From Cubamyces lactineus (taxonomy: Eukaryota; Basidiomycota; Agaricomycetes; Polyporales; Polyporaceae): a stretch of DNA of 64,000 bases. Positions 1 to 11,650 of this stretch are shown in pieces. Below the pieces are notes generated by a model. The model was not told the origin of the DNA and did no database searches. It saw nothing but the letters and a program-made list of their open reading frames with translations. How positions within the stretch are numbered: the first letter of the stretch is position 1; each line of letters begins with the position of its first letter. The stretch is from NCBI GenBank assembly GCA_022376465.1, contig JACDTU010000002.1, positions 496,001 to 560,000 of the forward strand, read 5' to 3'. A program made the translations under genes and the position numbers.

Positions 1-123
1 CCTTGATGGTGCTGGAATGAGTATAGGTAGGGGGCTTGAGCCGCGGGAAAACCCTCCCTGTTCTCACGCCGCACAAGAAATGGAAGGCGAGATAAAATAT
101 AAAATAAAAGACACCGTAGGGGC

Positions 124-608
124 TCAGGCCCTCTTGGGGTCGGCGGGTGGTTCAGGCGGAGGAACACCCCATTCGGGAAGGCCCTTCGGTCGCTCGATAC
201 GTTTCGGCTCCCACTCCTTTGCCGCCGCAGCGCTGAGTTTCTGGTTGGGACTTGCTTAGACAATATGGCCAGAAACAGAGATGGCGCAAAGGACGCACGA
301 AGTACTCTTCCCGTATGTCGAACTTCTTCCTGTTATGGGTCAGGCCCAGTTCTTGTTCTTTGCTGAGCTGTAAGCGACGGCATATCATCAGAAATTTACG
401 TTTGGCACGATCATTGAGCACCAGCGTCCATGCATACCGCGGTGACTTTCTGGGCATGCAGATCATACCGCGTCTGCGTGAACTGCTGGAGGCCGAACGA
501 AGCCCCGACGATGATCAGCACAAAGGGCACCCCAAACAGAGCGGGGTATTTCCTAAATATCTTGCTATATGTTGGTGCATTCAGAGGGTTGGAGGAGAAC
601 GTCGGCAT
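124..608 (-). CDS. COX16: Cytochrome c oxidase assembly protein COX16 (copy A)
   Basis: This is COX16, a small inner-membrane protein that helps assemble the COX2 module of complex IV. Three exons (608-438, 367-299, 240-124) join in frame to give 118 residues, the usual size. Residues 22-43 form the single membrane segment (ALFGVPFVLIIVGASFG), followed by the family signature QQFTQTRYDL. The second exon carries a KKFDIREEYF block and the C-terminus ends in the conserved WEPKRI..RPKGLPEWG stretch. Introns are 70 and 58 bp with GTATGC and GTGCGT donors. It is transcribed away from VPS41, with only 209 bp between the two start codons. A second intact copy lies at 14,446-14,927 and differs at residues 21, 68 and 88. 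Whether both are expressed cannot be told from sequence. Confidence 0.93.
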
Positions 609-817
609 GTGGTGAGTGTAATCCAAGTGTCTAAGACAGAGAAGCGCCCGGAAGTACCGTACGCACGCGAGTGGGCGTCTCTTCCGCGCTTGCTCTCCGC
701 CACCGCGCGTCACTGTCTAGTGTCGCGTCCCCCCACAACTAGCTGCTTCTCCCTCACTGCTGCTTAGCTTTTCTGGCTCCAAGGGAATGAGCAGTGCACG
801 CATTGGCACCTTGTGAC
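609..817. promoter_or_regulatory. Bidirectional promoter COX16 / VPS41 (copy A)
   Basis: The 209 bp between the divergent ATGs must hold the promoters and 5' leaders of both genes. No clear TATA box is visible. The equivalent stretch is conserved in copy B (14,928-15,146), including the CCCCCCA-TAACTAGCTGCTT-like segment about 80 bp before the VPS41 start. Confidence 0.5.
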
Positions 818-3800
818 ATGTCTGCAGAAGCCGCTGAGCATGGCTTGGAGTCCGATCACGATAGGCGGGTCACCGCGAGCCCGGACAGAATAAGTGAGGC
901 GAGTGACCACGAGCGTAACGAGGAACACACAGAGGGCGACGGGGCGCACGAAGATGGGACCAGTGCAAGCGATACGCTTGACGAGGGTGCAGATGATGAT
1001 GAAGAGGGGGAGGACGAAGATGAGGAAGATGAAGGGGAGGACGAGGATGAAGAGCCTGCACTCAAATATGAACGTCTCGGCGGAATCGCGCACCAGCTAC
1101 TGCAGAAGGATTCTGCGTCCATGCTTGCATATGCCAATCAACGATTGGTGCGTCTCCACACGAGTACAAGTGATACTACGACACACTGAGGCACTGCGAC
1201 AGGCCCTCGGCACACACGGAGGAATGTTGCACATCATCGATCTTTCCGGCCAACATATCAAGTCGTTCACCGCTCATTCGGCCTCAGTGAGCGACATCTC
1301 CATTGACACCACCGGCGACTTCATCGCTACGGCCTCCATTGACGGTGAGTCTCTCATGGCCCGTGTCCATTGCTCAAGAACAGCGCTGATAACTCGGCGC
1401 TCGGGACTTCACTCTCAGGACAGGTCGTGGTTCATTCGCTCTCCGGCGCGGAGGCACCCTCATTCAACCTAAAGCGACCTGTGCGGACTGTTTCCCTGGA
1501 ACCTAACTTCGCCAAGAGCAGTTCGCGCTCATTAATCTCTGGCGGAATGGCGGGAAACCTCATCCTGCATGAGAAGGGCTGGCTGGGTTATAAAGAGACA
1601 ATCCTCCATTCTGGTGAGGGTCCTGTATGGCAGGTCCGATGGCGCAACAACCTCATAGCGTGGGCAAACGACATTGTAGGCTCTGGTTTGGTTCTGATTA
1701 CTCTTCTAGTCACCGCGAGCTCAAATGCGTCTGGGCTTGTAGGGAGTCAAGATTTACGACACTCAGTCTCAGACTAGGATCACCTTCATCGACCGCCCCC
1801 CAGACAGTCCGCGCGCAGACCTTTTCAAGTGTACGCTACACTGGCAGGACGACTCTACTCTCCTGATTGGTTGGGCGGACCAAATCAAGGTCGCTCGTAT
1901 TCGTACGCGCCCGCGGAAGTCACCCTCGACTTCTAACATACCCTTGATTGTCGAAATTACCGCAGTCTTCCAGCTCGACTGCATGGTCTCAGGCATAGTC
2001 CCACACCCGTTATCCCAGCCCGCTTCGCCCGTACCTATGGACGCAATCATGAAGTCGAATGGATCGGGCTCTGTGCGATCGACATCATCCGCTCCTCTGG
2101 CGCTGACCGCATTCCTCGTCCTCGCATACACGCCTCCTGATATGTCACTGTTGACTGGAAACGAGGCTACGTCGGACAGAGCGGAGCAAGCGCGGAAACA
2201 GGCAGAACGTCCCGAACTGCGGATCATATCTCGCGCAGGAGAAGAGCTTGCGGCAGATGCCCTTGGAATTACGAACTACGAACGTTGGAACTGCAACGAT
2301 TACGTCCTCGTCGATATTGACGCAGGACCTATAAAAGGACCCGCTGCTGGTGTGGCAATGGAGCGGTACTACGTCGTGCTCAGTCCGAAAGACCTGGTTG
2401 TGGTCAAGCCGAGAGACTGGCGCGATCACGTCGCATGGCTTGTCGAGAGGAAGCGGTATGAGGAGGCCCTTGAGGAGATCGAGCGTCGCAGTGGCGAGGC
2501 AGATGCCTCTGGAGAACAGGATGTCGTCGACGCGGTGCAGATTGGCCACAAATATATCGAGTATTTGATCAGCGAGGACGACTTCGTCAAGGCCGCTCGT
2601 CTGTGTCCAAAGGTTTGTGGACAAGACACCAAGCGCTGGGAGGATTGGATCTTTGTCTTCGCACAGAAGCATCAGCTACAGGTACTTCTGCGTCATGCTA
2701 GATGCTGCCAGTATCAGATGGCTGAACTTCTTATAGGCGATCATCCCATACATTCCCACTGAGTCACCCACTTTGGGGCCTCTCGTCTATGAGATCGTCC
2801 TCACCTATTTCCTAGCCCACGACCGACAGGTGGGTTGATCGTCAGCATGGAGATGACCTGCCTAATCACCGATATCCTAGGCTCTTCTGCAAACAATCAA
2901 GACTTGGCCCAAGGGCATATACGACATTGCAGCTGTTATCGTCGCGGTCCAGTCTGAGCTGGAGAGAGCCCCTTCCTCGTCTTCCATGAAGCCTACGGGA
3001 CCTGACACTGTCATTTTGATGGAGTGCCTCGCCGAGCTGTACGCATTACCTGTCAATCTACAGACATGGTTCCTCACTAATTGTTCGACAGGTACACATT
3101 GAACCGACAGCCCGGCAAAGCCCTGCCGTACTTCCTTCGACTACGGCGGCCAAACGTCTTCGACCTCATCAAGGAGAACAACCTGTTCACTGACGTTCAG
3201 GACCAGGCGCTTCTTCTGGTCGAGTTCGACCGAGAACTGCGCGAGAAGCGGAAGGAAGTAGGCCAAGAGATTGATACCGAGCCTGTCTCTGCGATCACCC
3301 TCTTGGTAGATCATATACACTCAATACCGGTGAGTGCGTGTTCGTGAACCCATCCAATGCTCAATATAGTAAATCGCTGCGCCTAGATTGGACGTGTTGT
3401 CCAGCAGCTGCAATCAAGGCCGTTCTACCTGTATCTATACCTAGATGCATTGTTTCACAAGGATCCGCACCTCACGTCTCCCTACGCTGATACGCAGGTG
3501 AGCATTTTTTGCTCTTTTTCCTGTCTTTGGTTGGAGCCCGTGTTGATCGTTTTAACGTGGCATTTTAGGTGGAGCTCTATGCGGAATATGCTCCGAAGCG
3601 GTTGATAGACTTCCTCCGCGCAAGTAACTATTACAACCTCGAGAAGGTACGCACATGATCTGAATTCCGGGGCACTGCGTCAGAGTCTCAACGTTGGAGT
3701 GACGATATCATTGCAGGCATACAACGTGTGCAACGACCGTGACCTCGTTCCGGAGATGGTGTTCCTCTTGGGCCGCATGGGCAACAACAAGAAGGCACTC

Positions 3801-4626
3801 AATCTCATCATCGAGAGACTGGGCGACGTGAACAGGGTACGCACTACTGGTGGTTACTAAGGGCGGCTAGTTAAAGGTCAGCCCAGGCAATCGACTTCGC
3901 GAAGGAGCAGCATGACGACGACCTGTGGGAGGATCTGCTCAGATACTCGGAAACGAGACCAGGTACGTACCGCAGACTGGCATCTGTTGTCGCTGTTTAA
4001 TCTGGTTCCACAGCGTTCATCCGGGGCCTGTTGGAGAACGTTGGCGCCGAGATAGACCCCATTCGCCTCATTCGGCGCATCAAGAACGGCCTCGAGATCC
4101 CTGGCTTGAAGGGAGCGCTCATCAAGATCTTACACGACTTTAACCTACAGGTGTCTCTGCTGGAAGGTTGCCAAACGATATTGAACGGGGACTGCGCCGA
4201 TCTTGTGTTCAAGCTCCACAAGAACCAGACAAGCGGATTCTTCCTCAGCGGTTCGTTCTTACCCTCTTACGAATTTCGCGTATATGTGCTTAGAATCGAT
4301 TACAGCGAAGACACCGTGTCCTCTATGCAACAAGCCCATCTCGCAGCCACCAGACGGCATCGTCTTGCTATTTTTGTGTCGACATGTTGTGCACGCGCAT
4401 TGCGTAGAGCACGGCGACGACCTTCCGCACCAACCTGACCCAACGTTGATCGGTCTAGGTATCGGCGGGCAACCAGGACTGAGCGGCAAGATTGCATTGT
4501 GAGTGGATCGGCGTGCTAAATCGCGATTATCGCTCACGTCTATACGGCAGTACCGCGATTCTGCGCGCGAAGATTAGACAGGGATGCCCAGTTTGCCACA
4601 AGAAAGGCGAAGGGGAACGGGCGTGA
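818..4626 (+). CDS. VPS41: HOPS complex subunit VPS41 (complete copy)
   Basis: VPS41 is the effector-binding subunit of the HOPS tether, which drives fusion at the vacuole/late endosome and Golgi-to-vacuole AP-3 traffic. Fourteen exons join in frame: 818-1147, 1203-1344, 1419-1675, 1743-2681, 2737-2829, 2881-3038, 3092-3329, 3387-3497, 3569-3646, 3717-3836, 3887-3962, 4014-4250, 4306-4498 and 4551-4626. They give 1,015 residues, normal for the family. The first about 90 residues are strongly acidic and run into the family's KYERL block. A beta-propeller follows (to about residue 480), then a clathrin-heavy-chain-type helical repeat (LPYFLRLRRPNVFDLI near 660; IEYLISEDDF earlier). The C-terminus is a RING-H2 (CPLCNKPI, CRHVVHAHC, CPVC). 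The start is the first ATG after an in-frame GTG and matches copy B. The F-box remnant converges on its stop, 37 bp away. Confidence 0.95.
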
Positions 4627-4662
4627 TACAATGTCCTCGCTATACCCGAATCTGTTGTGCAG

Positions 4663-4930
4663 TCACTGCAATCGGATACCTGCAACTTTTTTGTCTGGAG
4701 ACTCGCGCTTTAGGTCACGATGAATACTTCTCGCGACTGCAGGTGAGAGATTTGCATCCGTTGCGAGACATGTAACGTCATGCACGTATGGGGCAACGCA
4801 TGTACGGCGAGACCTCTTCTCCGTCCACCCACACCGCTCGCAGCAATGGTTCTCGTCTCGTCGCCGGCTATCTACCAAGCGCGCAAGGACGTCGTGACGA
4901 AGAATATAACAGCTCATCGTCAGCTCGTAA
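4663..4930 (-). pseudogene. Remnant of F-box gene 3' end (copy A)
   Basis: On the minus strand the last residues before the stop (…K.V.GIRLQ) match the C-terminus of the intact F-box protein at 15,735-17,318, at the same 37 bp distance from the VPS41 stop. Upstream of this, pieces of the intact gene are joined with large gaps. The stretch around 4,862-4,885 matches about 16,188-16,215, and the stretch from about 4,888 matches about 16,344-16,375. The rest of the coding sequence, including the F-box itself, was not found. The frame is broken and this copy cannot encode the protein. Confidence 0.75.
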
Positions 4931-5051
4931 CGGATGGCAGGCGAGTACCTGCCCTTGTGGGATATCATCTACCATTTACCGACTGCGGTGGGGATCGGGT
5001 GGACTGGTTGAAGCAGGCGTCGACTGCCTCCTGGATGTCTGTCTCTAGATG

Positions 5052-5776
5052 ATCGTCGTGTTTAATGCTACCCTCTGCGTGAACCCTCGTTCAGTGTTTG
5101 TCTACAATCACAACTGGCCTTCTTTCGGGGATGATTGACGAGTCACAGGATCACTGCGCGTGCAATTATCGGTCGGATCGCTGCAGAAGTCTCAAACCTT
5201 GATGTGCGTATTCTGGTGCGCAGAAACACATGCACTGTGCCTCTGAGTACTAGTCCAAATCTTCGGTGAGTCGAGCCTTCAGGACGCAGGTGACCAGCGT
5301 ATTCTGACAGCTGGTCCAAGGACTATCCTTTTCCATCAGACCGCGACTTGCACGTCCTGACGTGGGATTTGCAGGCGGCCACTCCGGGGCCAGCCCGTGC
5401 CCCTCCGAGTCCGCAAGATGAAGCGTATTGCCACATCAGGCATTGATCAAACTGTTGCGTCGTTCATGGGACTTTTTAGCGCGACGCTTCCATGTGCTCC
5501 TCAGGTTCTGTCTCGCGTTGGCGAGGTGGTCCCACCGGTGCCAGCCAATGCACTGCGCGCAATGACGACTCTCTTGCAGTCACAACGCGCTGCCGTGATC
5601 GCCATTGCACTACGCGTTCCAAGATTAGCCTGCGTCCCTACAGCGAGCGGATCGCGGATTGTCAGCTGAGGCCTTCGCTCTGGATATGTTGCGTCGCTGC
5701 AGAGCCAAACGCACGACCATTGGCGACGCAAGCATGTTTCTCCAGGACCTTGTGGACGTGCTGTCTCCGGCATAAA
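5052..5776 (+). other. Unresolved intron-containing candidate gene
   Basis: I see protein-like exons but could not close one model. One stretch (about 5,150-5,266) reads ARAIIGRIAAEVSNLDVRI and continues after a plausible intron (GTGAGT 5,267; CAG 5,311) as WSKDYPFPSDRDLHVLTWDL. The last stretch reads AEAFALDMLRRCRAKRTTIG and ends in a TAA at 5,774-5,776. The middle needs further introns whose borders I cannot fix: GTATTG near 5,424 to CAG near 5,504 is one possibility. An ATG at 5,050-5,052 could start it. No family was recognised. It may be a real small gene or a decayed one wedged between the duplication edge and the lipase. Confidence 0.3.
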
Positions 5777-5897
5777 TGGCATCAGCTCGCACCCTCATTT
5801 CCCTGGCCCGTCCGTTGACTCAATACGCTCTCGCCGTCTTGCCGTCTCGCCGTCTTCCTCCTCGTCCCAGCACACCCGTGTAGACTTGCTAGCCGAC

Positions 5898-7116
5898 ATG
5901 CGCTTCCTCTCTACGACCGCGGTGGCTTGGGCAGGCTCGCTGCTCTTTCTGAGCGCTGCGGCCTCTCCGACGCTGCATTTACGCGATGTGACTCCGGTGT
6001 CGGCCACGGACCTTGCTGGTTTGGCTCCGTACACCCAGTTCGCCAGGGCTGCATATTGTGATCCCAGCAAGACTACCAACTGGAGCTGCGGTGGTGCGTG
6101 CTTCTCGGACTGTGGACCTCGCACCGGGGCTTGCGATGTCTGACTGTTGGTATTACAGAGGCGTGCAGTGCCAACTCGGGCTTCCAACCCGCTCTCACGG
6201 GTGGTGATGGCGACGCAACACAATACTGTAAGGTAAGCCATGCTGAGCTGGACACAGATTCTGACCCACTTGATATTTCTTAGACTTCGTGGGGTACTGG
6301 CCAAGCCAGAACGCGGTCGTCGTCGCTCACCAAGGCACAGACCCAACCCAATTGTGAGTGGACGTTTAGGGACGACATTGGTCGCTTTGACTCACCCTTG
6401 GCATGTCGTGTACAGTCTATCGGACGAGACGGATATCGATATCCCTATGACCAACCTTGACAGCAGCCTATTCCCTGGCGTATCGTCTACTGTGCTCGTC
6501 CACGAGGGATTCGCCAATGAACACGCGATTACGGCGGCACAAATTTTGACGACGACCAAGAGCCTCATCTCGCAAAAGGGTGCCACCTCAGTCATCACCG
6601 TGAGTTGTGCTATCAAGCCATGTCATTGAGCATACCATGAGGCTGTGGATCTCCCTTCAGGTCGGTCACTCATTGGGTGGTGCTCTTGCAGAGCTCGACG
6701 CCCTGTTCATGACCTTGAATCTGCCGTCGAACATCCACGTAAAGTCGGTCACATACGGTACGCCGCGCGTCGGTAACCCCGCCTACGCGTCGCTCTTTGA
6801 CGGCAAGGTAAGGAGGAGCAGCTTCGATCCAAGACGCAGACCGCTGACATTTACAATGCAGGTCCCCGACTTCAAGCGCGTCAACAACGAGAAGGACCCC
6901 ATCCCGATCGTTCCTGGACGCTTCCTCGGCTTCCAGCACCCCCACGGGGAAATCCACATCATCCAGCCCGGAGAGGCTGTCTCCTGCCCGGGCGACGACG
7001 ATGCGACGGACGCGCAGTGCACGATCGAGACAGTACCTAACATCACGGAGGGCAACATCCTGAACCACCTCGGTCCCTATGAGGGTATCTACATCGGCAC
7101 CATTTTTTGCACATGA
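5898..7116 (+). CDS. Secreted class 3 lipase
   Basis: A fungal triacylglycerol lipase/esterase of the class 3 (Rhizomucor-type) alpha/beta-hydrolase family, predicted to be exported. Six exons (5898-6093, 6159-6227, 6284-6353, 6416-6599, 6661-6807, 6862-7116) give 306 residues. The N-terminus is a signal peptide (RFLSTTAVAWAGSLLFLSAA). The nucleophile elbow GHSLGG puts Ser at about 177, the catalytic Asp is in NNEKDPIP (about 234) and the His in NHLGPYEG (about 291), so the triad is complete. The YGTPRVGN motif between them is typical. Cysteines near the N-terminus and at the end could form the usual disulfide. It converges on the FAD oxidase with about 230 bp between stops. The start is the ATG beginning the signal peptide; an in-frame ATG lies four codons earlier. 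Confidence 0.92.
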
Positions 7117-7346
7117 TGTGATAGACCCCATGTCATTTTACGACTTGAACGCAACTTTTCACGAGGTTTCGAAACCTGTACGCGAGTTGAGTCTACCAGC
7201 CGATGATACTCGAGGATGTCCATGCTTGGATCCTCGACGTCAGTTTCGCTTCTGCGGACTTTACATGCTAACATAAGACAGTTTCGACCACTTGCTATAG
7301 TACACAGGCGATACTTGATACACGATAGCTACAATCCCTCAACCAT

Positions 7347-8995
7347 TCACTCGAAGAGAGGCTCAATCACAATTCCCTTGCTCCAGACCTTCTTAGGGTC
7401 GTATTTGGCTTTGATCTTGCGCAAACGAGGCAAGTTCTCACCAAACACGTCCTCGGGCTTTTCGTCGCCCTGACACATGTTCACAAACCATCCTAGGTCA
7501 CGCCCCGACAGCTCCGCGTTTTGCTCGCGTACAAGCCGCGCAGTGGACTCGGCGAACTCCTTGGCGGCTGGGACAGACGCATCCGTCGTTGACCTGTTAC
7601 AAAGGAACACATTGAGTCGAGCTGCCCGTGGATCACACATAACAAATGGCATGATCCTACCTTCCCTGGACCGCCATCCAATAATGGGGTTCGCGGACTC
7701 TTAGAGCCGTGTCGCCGGGGCCCACCTGCACGAGTTTCTCCGGGCTCGTGAGGTCCCACAGCACGCCGGAACCGCGGACATCTTCGTTGCTCTCTGTGAA
7801 CGCGACCCACTTCTCCCAGACGGCGGTGAGCAGCTCTGGAAAGAAATCGGAGAAGAAGGTGCCGCGGATCGCGAGCCGCCTCGGCGCGTGTGCGAGCGAG
7901 GCGTCTGCGCCGTGCGAGACGGTCAACATGTCCGGGACGGTTGCGATCTTCTCGAATACGGGTTTGACGGGGCCTTCGCGGAAGGGGGCGAGGACGGACT
8001 TCGAGCGAACGCCGTCAGTGTCGTGGAGAACGCCCGGCAAAAGGGCAATGGAAGGCTACGAGATCGTTAGCTTGAGATCTTATCCGCCGACGCACAACCG
8101 TGCGGTAATAGTCACCTTGAAGTGAGGCGCGGGGCGTGAAAAGGTGAGAGTGAGCCGCTCAGCCGGCGTCTGAGTCGTCTTCCACTCCTATATAGATTTA
8201 CGTTAAGTCCCTGGCCGCTGGAACGATGTGCAGCACACCATACTCTGATTATCTTCAGGACATTTGCGATTTCAGTGCCAGGGTAGGCGATGATTCCAGA
8301 CGCAAATGGGCCTGCATACGGATGCGTTTTGATGACGAATTCCACGACGATGCCAAACTGTCCTCCGCCACCTACGACAGGATCAATCCGCATGATATCA
8401 GCGCTGCGTACCCAGAACGTGCATGCCTGGTCCACGGACCGCGAATAGCCCAGAACAGGTCTGGTTCCTCCTCGTTGCTCGTCTTAACAATCTGGCCGTT
8501 GGCAAGGACGACAGTCGCGCTCAGCAGATTGTCAGCAGCGAGCCCATACTCTCCGCTCAGGGGCCCATATCCACCCCCGAGCGTGAAGCCGCCCACGCCC
8601 ACGAACCACAAGGGTGAGCCAACGACGTCGACATGCGCCTTGGCTGTGACTTCGTACACGTCGCCCCACAGCGCACCGCCTTGGACCGAGATTGACTTCT
8701 TGTCTTCGGCGAGGGTGACCTTGTTCAGCTTGCTGAGATCGATGACGACGCCCCCGTCCGAGCTCGCCCAGGTCGATGAGTGCGCACCGCCGCCCTTGAC
8801 GGCGATCTCGAGCGGAGGCGTCTGACTTGTTGCATATGCGATTACTGGAGGAATGTCCTCGTACAAGGCCGGTTGGACGATGAACTTGGCCGGTAAAGTA
8901 GACAAATCGGAATTGCGGCGCAGGGCGGCAGTGTATGCTTCGCCAGAGTCAGGAGTGAGGATGTTGCCCTTGAGTGTGGATCGCAGAGCCTGCAT
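7347..8995 (-). CDS. FAD-linked oxidase (PCMH/VAO type, BBE-like C-terminus)
   Basis: A flavin oxidoreductase of the berberine-bridge/6-hydroxynicotine-oxidase group; the substrate is unknown. Five exons (8995-8440, 8371-8244, 8187-8116, 8055-7661, 7593-7347) give 465 residues. The FAD-binding half shows AVKGGGAHSS with His72 in the position used for covalent FAD attachment, GGVVIDLSKL, and GVGGFTLGGGYG with the expected glycine run. The C-terminal BBE-type block reads ENLPRLRKIKAKYDP. The second attachment residue (a Cys before GVGG in bicovalent enzymes) is absent: the segment reads VVGSPLWFVGVGG. No signal peptide is evident, so it is probably intracellular. Such enzymes act in alkaloid, sugar and secondary-metabolite oxidation. 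No biosynthetic cluster is apparent around it. Confidence 0.9.
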
Positions 8996-10160
8996 GATGA
9001 GTGCGTATGAGAGCTAGGAAAGACGGTCCAGGTACTTATGGTGCATCCGACAGAGCACGTCAGCAATTCCGTGGTGTTCGTCTGGGTACGGATGTAGTTG
9101 GGCGCGGTCGGTCCCGGCTAGCGTTATACGGCAACCTCACCCGTCTCAGTCTCACGCACGTAGCGTAAACCTCGGGAAAGAAATCAGGGGCTTCTGATCA
9201 GCTCGGATTGCGGGGATCCAGACGATGCAAGACAGAAAGAAGCAGGGAGATCATGGTCGTGCGACCCTAAACAAGTTCTCGGAGCATGAGCATCCTAGTA
9301 CTGCATTGACGTTCGACAGCTGGAAGACAGCTCGCATCTTCTCTTTGTTGAAAAGATGCGACAACAGCATGTAAATAGGTGCTGCAGAAACGTCAAGAGG
9401 CATGGCTCAGTTGAAACATGGAGGTAATTCCTTAAGGCACATTTCAGGTTCTGGGCGCTGACTTCAGAACAAGCGCTCACCCTACCGACAAGCCAAGCTT
9501 GAATTAAACCTAAACAGTCGGCCGTTAATGTTAATATCAATAGATTTCACTAGTAAGTATTCGAACTCGAACACTTCACCCACAAGCATATGCGTCGGCC
9601 GCGTGAGTCCTGTGTTGGGGCATCTTCCCGGTTCCATCGTCGCAGAACACGAATAACTGCGGCGCGACTACTAGTAATAAACACTGTCATGAACGATGAC
9701 CTGTGCCGCCTGGGTGCCATCACAGCCGTGGTACTCGGGTACATGGCACCACCGCTAGTCATTTGCGGGAAGATGCTTCGGCATCTCATGTAGTACAAGC
9801 CACCAATTGGAGGCTCTCATAGGTGTGTACGCAACCCTTCGGCATCTCCAGTAGAGCAACATATGTTGTCGGTGACCACCATGACCATGGCCGTCGCTAA
9901 CCATCATGCGAATGTCAAGATATTATCACCGCAGCCGGAGCTCGCGACGCCACGGCGCAGCATCTCATTCGATACTCAGGCTCATGCCGGTAGGGAGACG
10001 CGGCCCTTCGCCATGATCTAGGACGAGGCTCGGGCGAACTCTGTATGGAATCTGGAGAACATTGACGGGCGGCACAGTCAGGCCTCGTTCGCATATATAA
10101 GAGAGGTCATCAACATGTGTGCCTGCAGCAAGCCTCCGGTCATCCTGCATTCTGAAAGCA
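8996..10160. other. Intergenic region between divergent FAD oxidase and GST
   Basis: About 1.17 kb separate the two divergent start codons. No reading frame here looks protein-like. The right end holds a TATA box for the GST gene, listed separately. The stretch is AT-richer than the flanking exons. Confidence 0.5.
10094..10100 (+). promoter_or_regulatory. TATA box of GST gene
   Basis: TATATAA lies 61 bp upstream of the GST start codon, a usual distance for a fungal TATA box with a short leader. Confidence 0.5.
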
Positions 10161-11154
10161 ATGTCTGAACAGAAGAGAATTACACTCTACAGTGCTGTCG
10201 TACGTCACAGTCTTCGTTGTCCTCGTCTTCGCCGTTATTCACAATGGACTTGCAGGACTCTCCCTTTCCCCACAGAGTACGCTCAGATTCACCGCACAAT
10301 CTATGTTGGTTGTATTGACAGTCGAACAGGTCCGTCTGGCTCTAGAGGAAGCCAATGCGCAGTACGATACCATCTTGATCGACCTCATGAACAAGGAGGA
10401 ATGGTACGAGAAAAAGGTCAACCCGGCCGGAGGCAAGGTACGCTGAAGGCCGCGCCCCGCCCCGTCCCGCCCTATATTCAATCTCACCTCGTCTTCTATA
10501 GGTGCCCCTTCTCGTATACGGGGGGCCCAAGCTGCACCCCGACGAGGAGCCCTCCGCCGACTCTGCCAAGATTACGGAGTCCATCGTCATCTTAGAGTTC
10601 CTCGCTGACATATTCCCGGAGGCTCACCTTCTTCCTGCCGACCCCGTCCTCCGAGCGCGCGCACGCCTCTTCTGTGTCGCCGTAGACACGAAGCTCGTCA
10701 TGCCGTTCCTGAGCTTCCATTTCAGTGCAGTGCCGCTGGAGGCTCTCTTGGCGGTCCTCGAGGAGATCCAGGCCAAGCTTCCGCCTACCGGCTTCGCAGT
10801 CGGGGACTGGTCTATTGCGGACGCCGCCATCGCACCTTTACTGGTGCGCTTGAAAACGGCGCTGAAGTATAACCTGGGCACCTTTACGCCTGAGACAGCC
10901 AAGCAGGGTCTCGCGGCCCTTGAATCTCCTAGGTTCGCTCGCCTGCGGCAGTACTACAAGGATCTCGTGGGGCGCCCTAGCATGTCAAAGACCTGGGACG
11001 AGGTGCGTGCTGCTCACTATCATCGCTGGCAGATAGCTCATCCAAGTGAATCGTGTAGGATGCCGTGAGGGCGGCATTCGAACGTCGCCTCGACAGATTC
11101 CGCAAGACGGGAATCATCAACAGCGATATTCGCGTTCCCGTTTCTGCCCGGTGA
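10161..11154 (+). CDS. Glutathione S-transferase (omega/tau-like)
   Basis: A cytosolic GST of 254 residues from five exons: 10161-10199, 10256-10276, 10330-10437, 10502-11002 and 11059-11154. Exon 2 is a 21-nt micro-exon encoding DSPFPHR, which is required to complete the active-site loop. The thioredoxin-fold half contains [28 protein letters not shown] (cis-proline region) and [11 protein letters not shown] (glutathione gamma-Glu binding). The all-helical half contains the [14 protein letters not shown] motif of the C-domain. At the catalytic position omega enzymes carry Cys (CPF), but this one has Ser15 (SPF). That predicts conjugating or peroxidase chemistry rather than thiol-transferase activity. 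Detoxification of wood-derived or oxidised lipid compounds is a reasonable inference from the family. Confidence 0.92.
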
Positions 11155-11650
11155 CGGAATGTTTGACGGACTGTTCGTGGAGTATAAGAGTAGGACCCGG
11201 ACACAATGTCCCTTCATATGTTGAGTGATTTTATGTACAAGGGATCGACATATGAATCCGGCTGCTCGGTCTATGTCGCGCGAGCTGAGCAGGAATATTG
11301 AGTGGCCGTGAATGCATGCACTGGACGAGCGGGAATGCTAATATGGCCTTCAACATGGAGGTTAGCCCTACTAAGGGACACCAAGGAATGCCGATTATTA
11401 TTTTATTTGAAACAGTCCTGCATTACGATTAGTCACGGCTGTTTGTCATATCGGCGCTAAACAGCTCTTCCTTGAAATGGGTTGTGTATTGGGCGCGTTC
11501 AACTGAAGCTTCACCGTCAACCGTACACTTCATTGTGTACCATAACCTCACTCTGCTTGAACGCACGTATTCCTTCGGGTCGACGGTGATAATTAGCTTA
11601 TATATCTTGACTGGGAGACAATAGAACCGGCAATTGCTCAATTCAATACC

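Larger units (their letters stand above)
80..4930. repeat. Segmental duplication, copy A
   Basis: This block carries COX16, VPS41 and the 3' end of an F-box gene and is repeated in the same orientation at about 14,399-16,375. The match is plain by eye from the COX16 3' UTR onward, and it continues through both COX16 introns and the shared promoter into the acidic N-terminus of VPS41. It then resumes at the VPS41 RING exon and runs on through the stop into the convergent F-box gene. The RING-exon stretch differs at only about five positions in roughly 320 bases. Copy A keeps a complete VPS41 but only scraps of the F-box gene. The left edge may lie before the window, since positions 20-70 also look weakly similar to 14,325-14,390. 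Confidence 0.9.

Noticed and set aside
856..1137. Long Ser-rich frame antisense to the VPS41 acidic head
   Set aside because: It is the complement of a GA-rich acidic coding tract and has no independent support.
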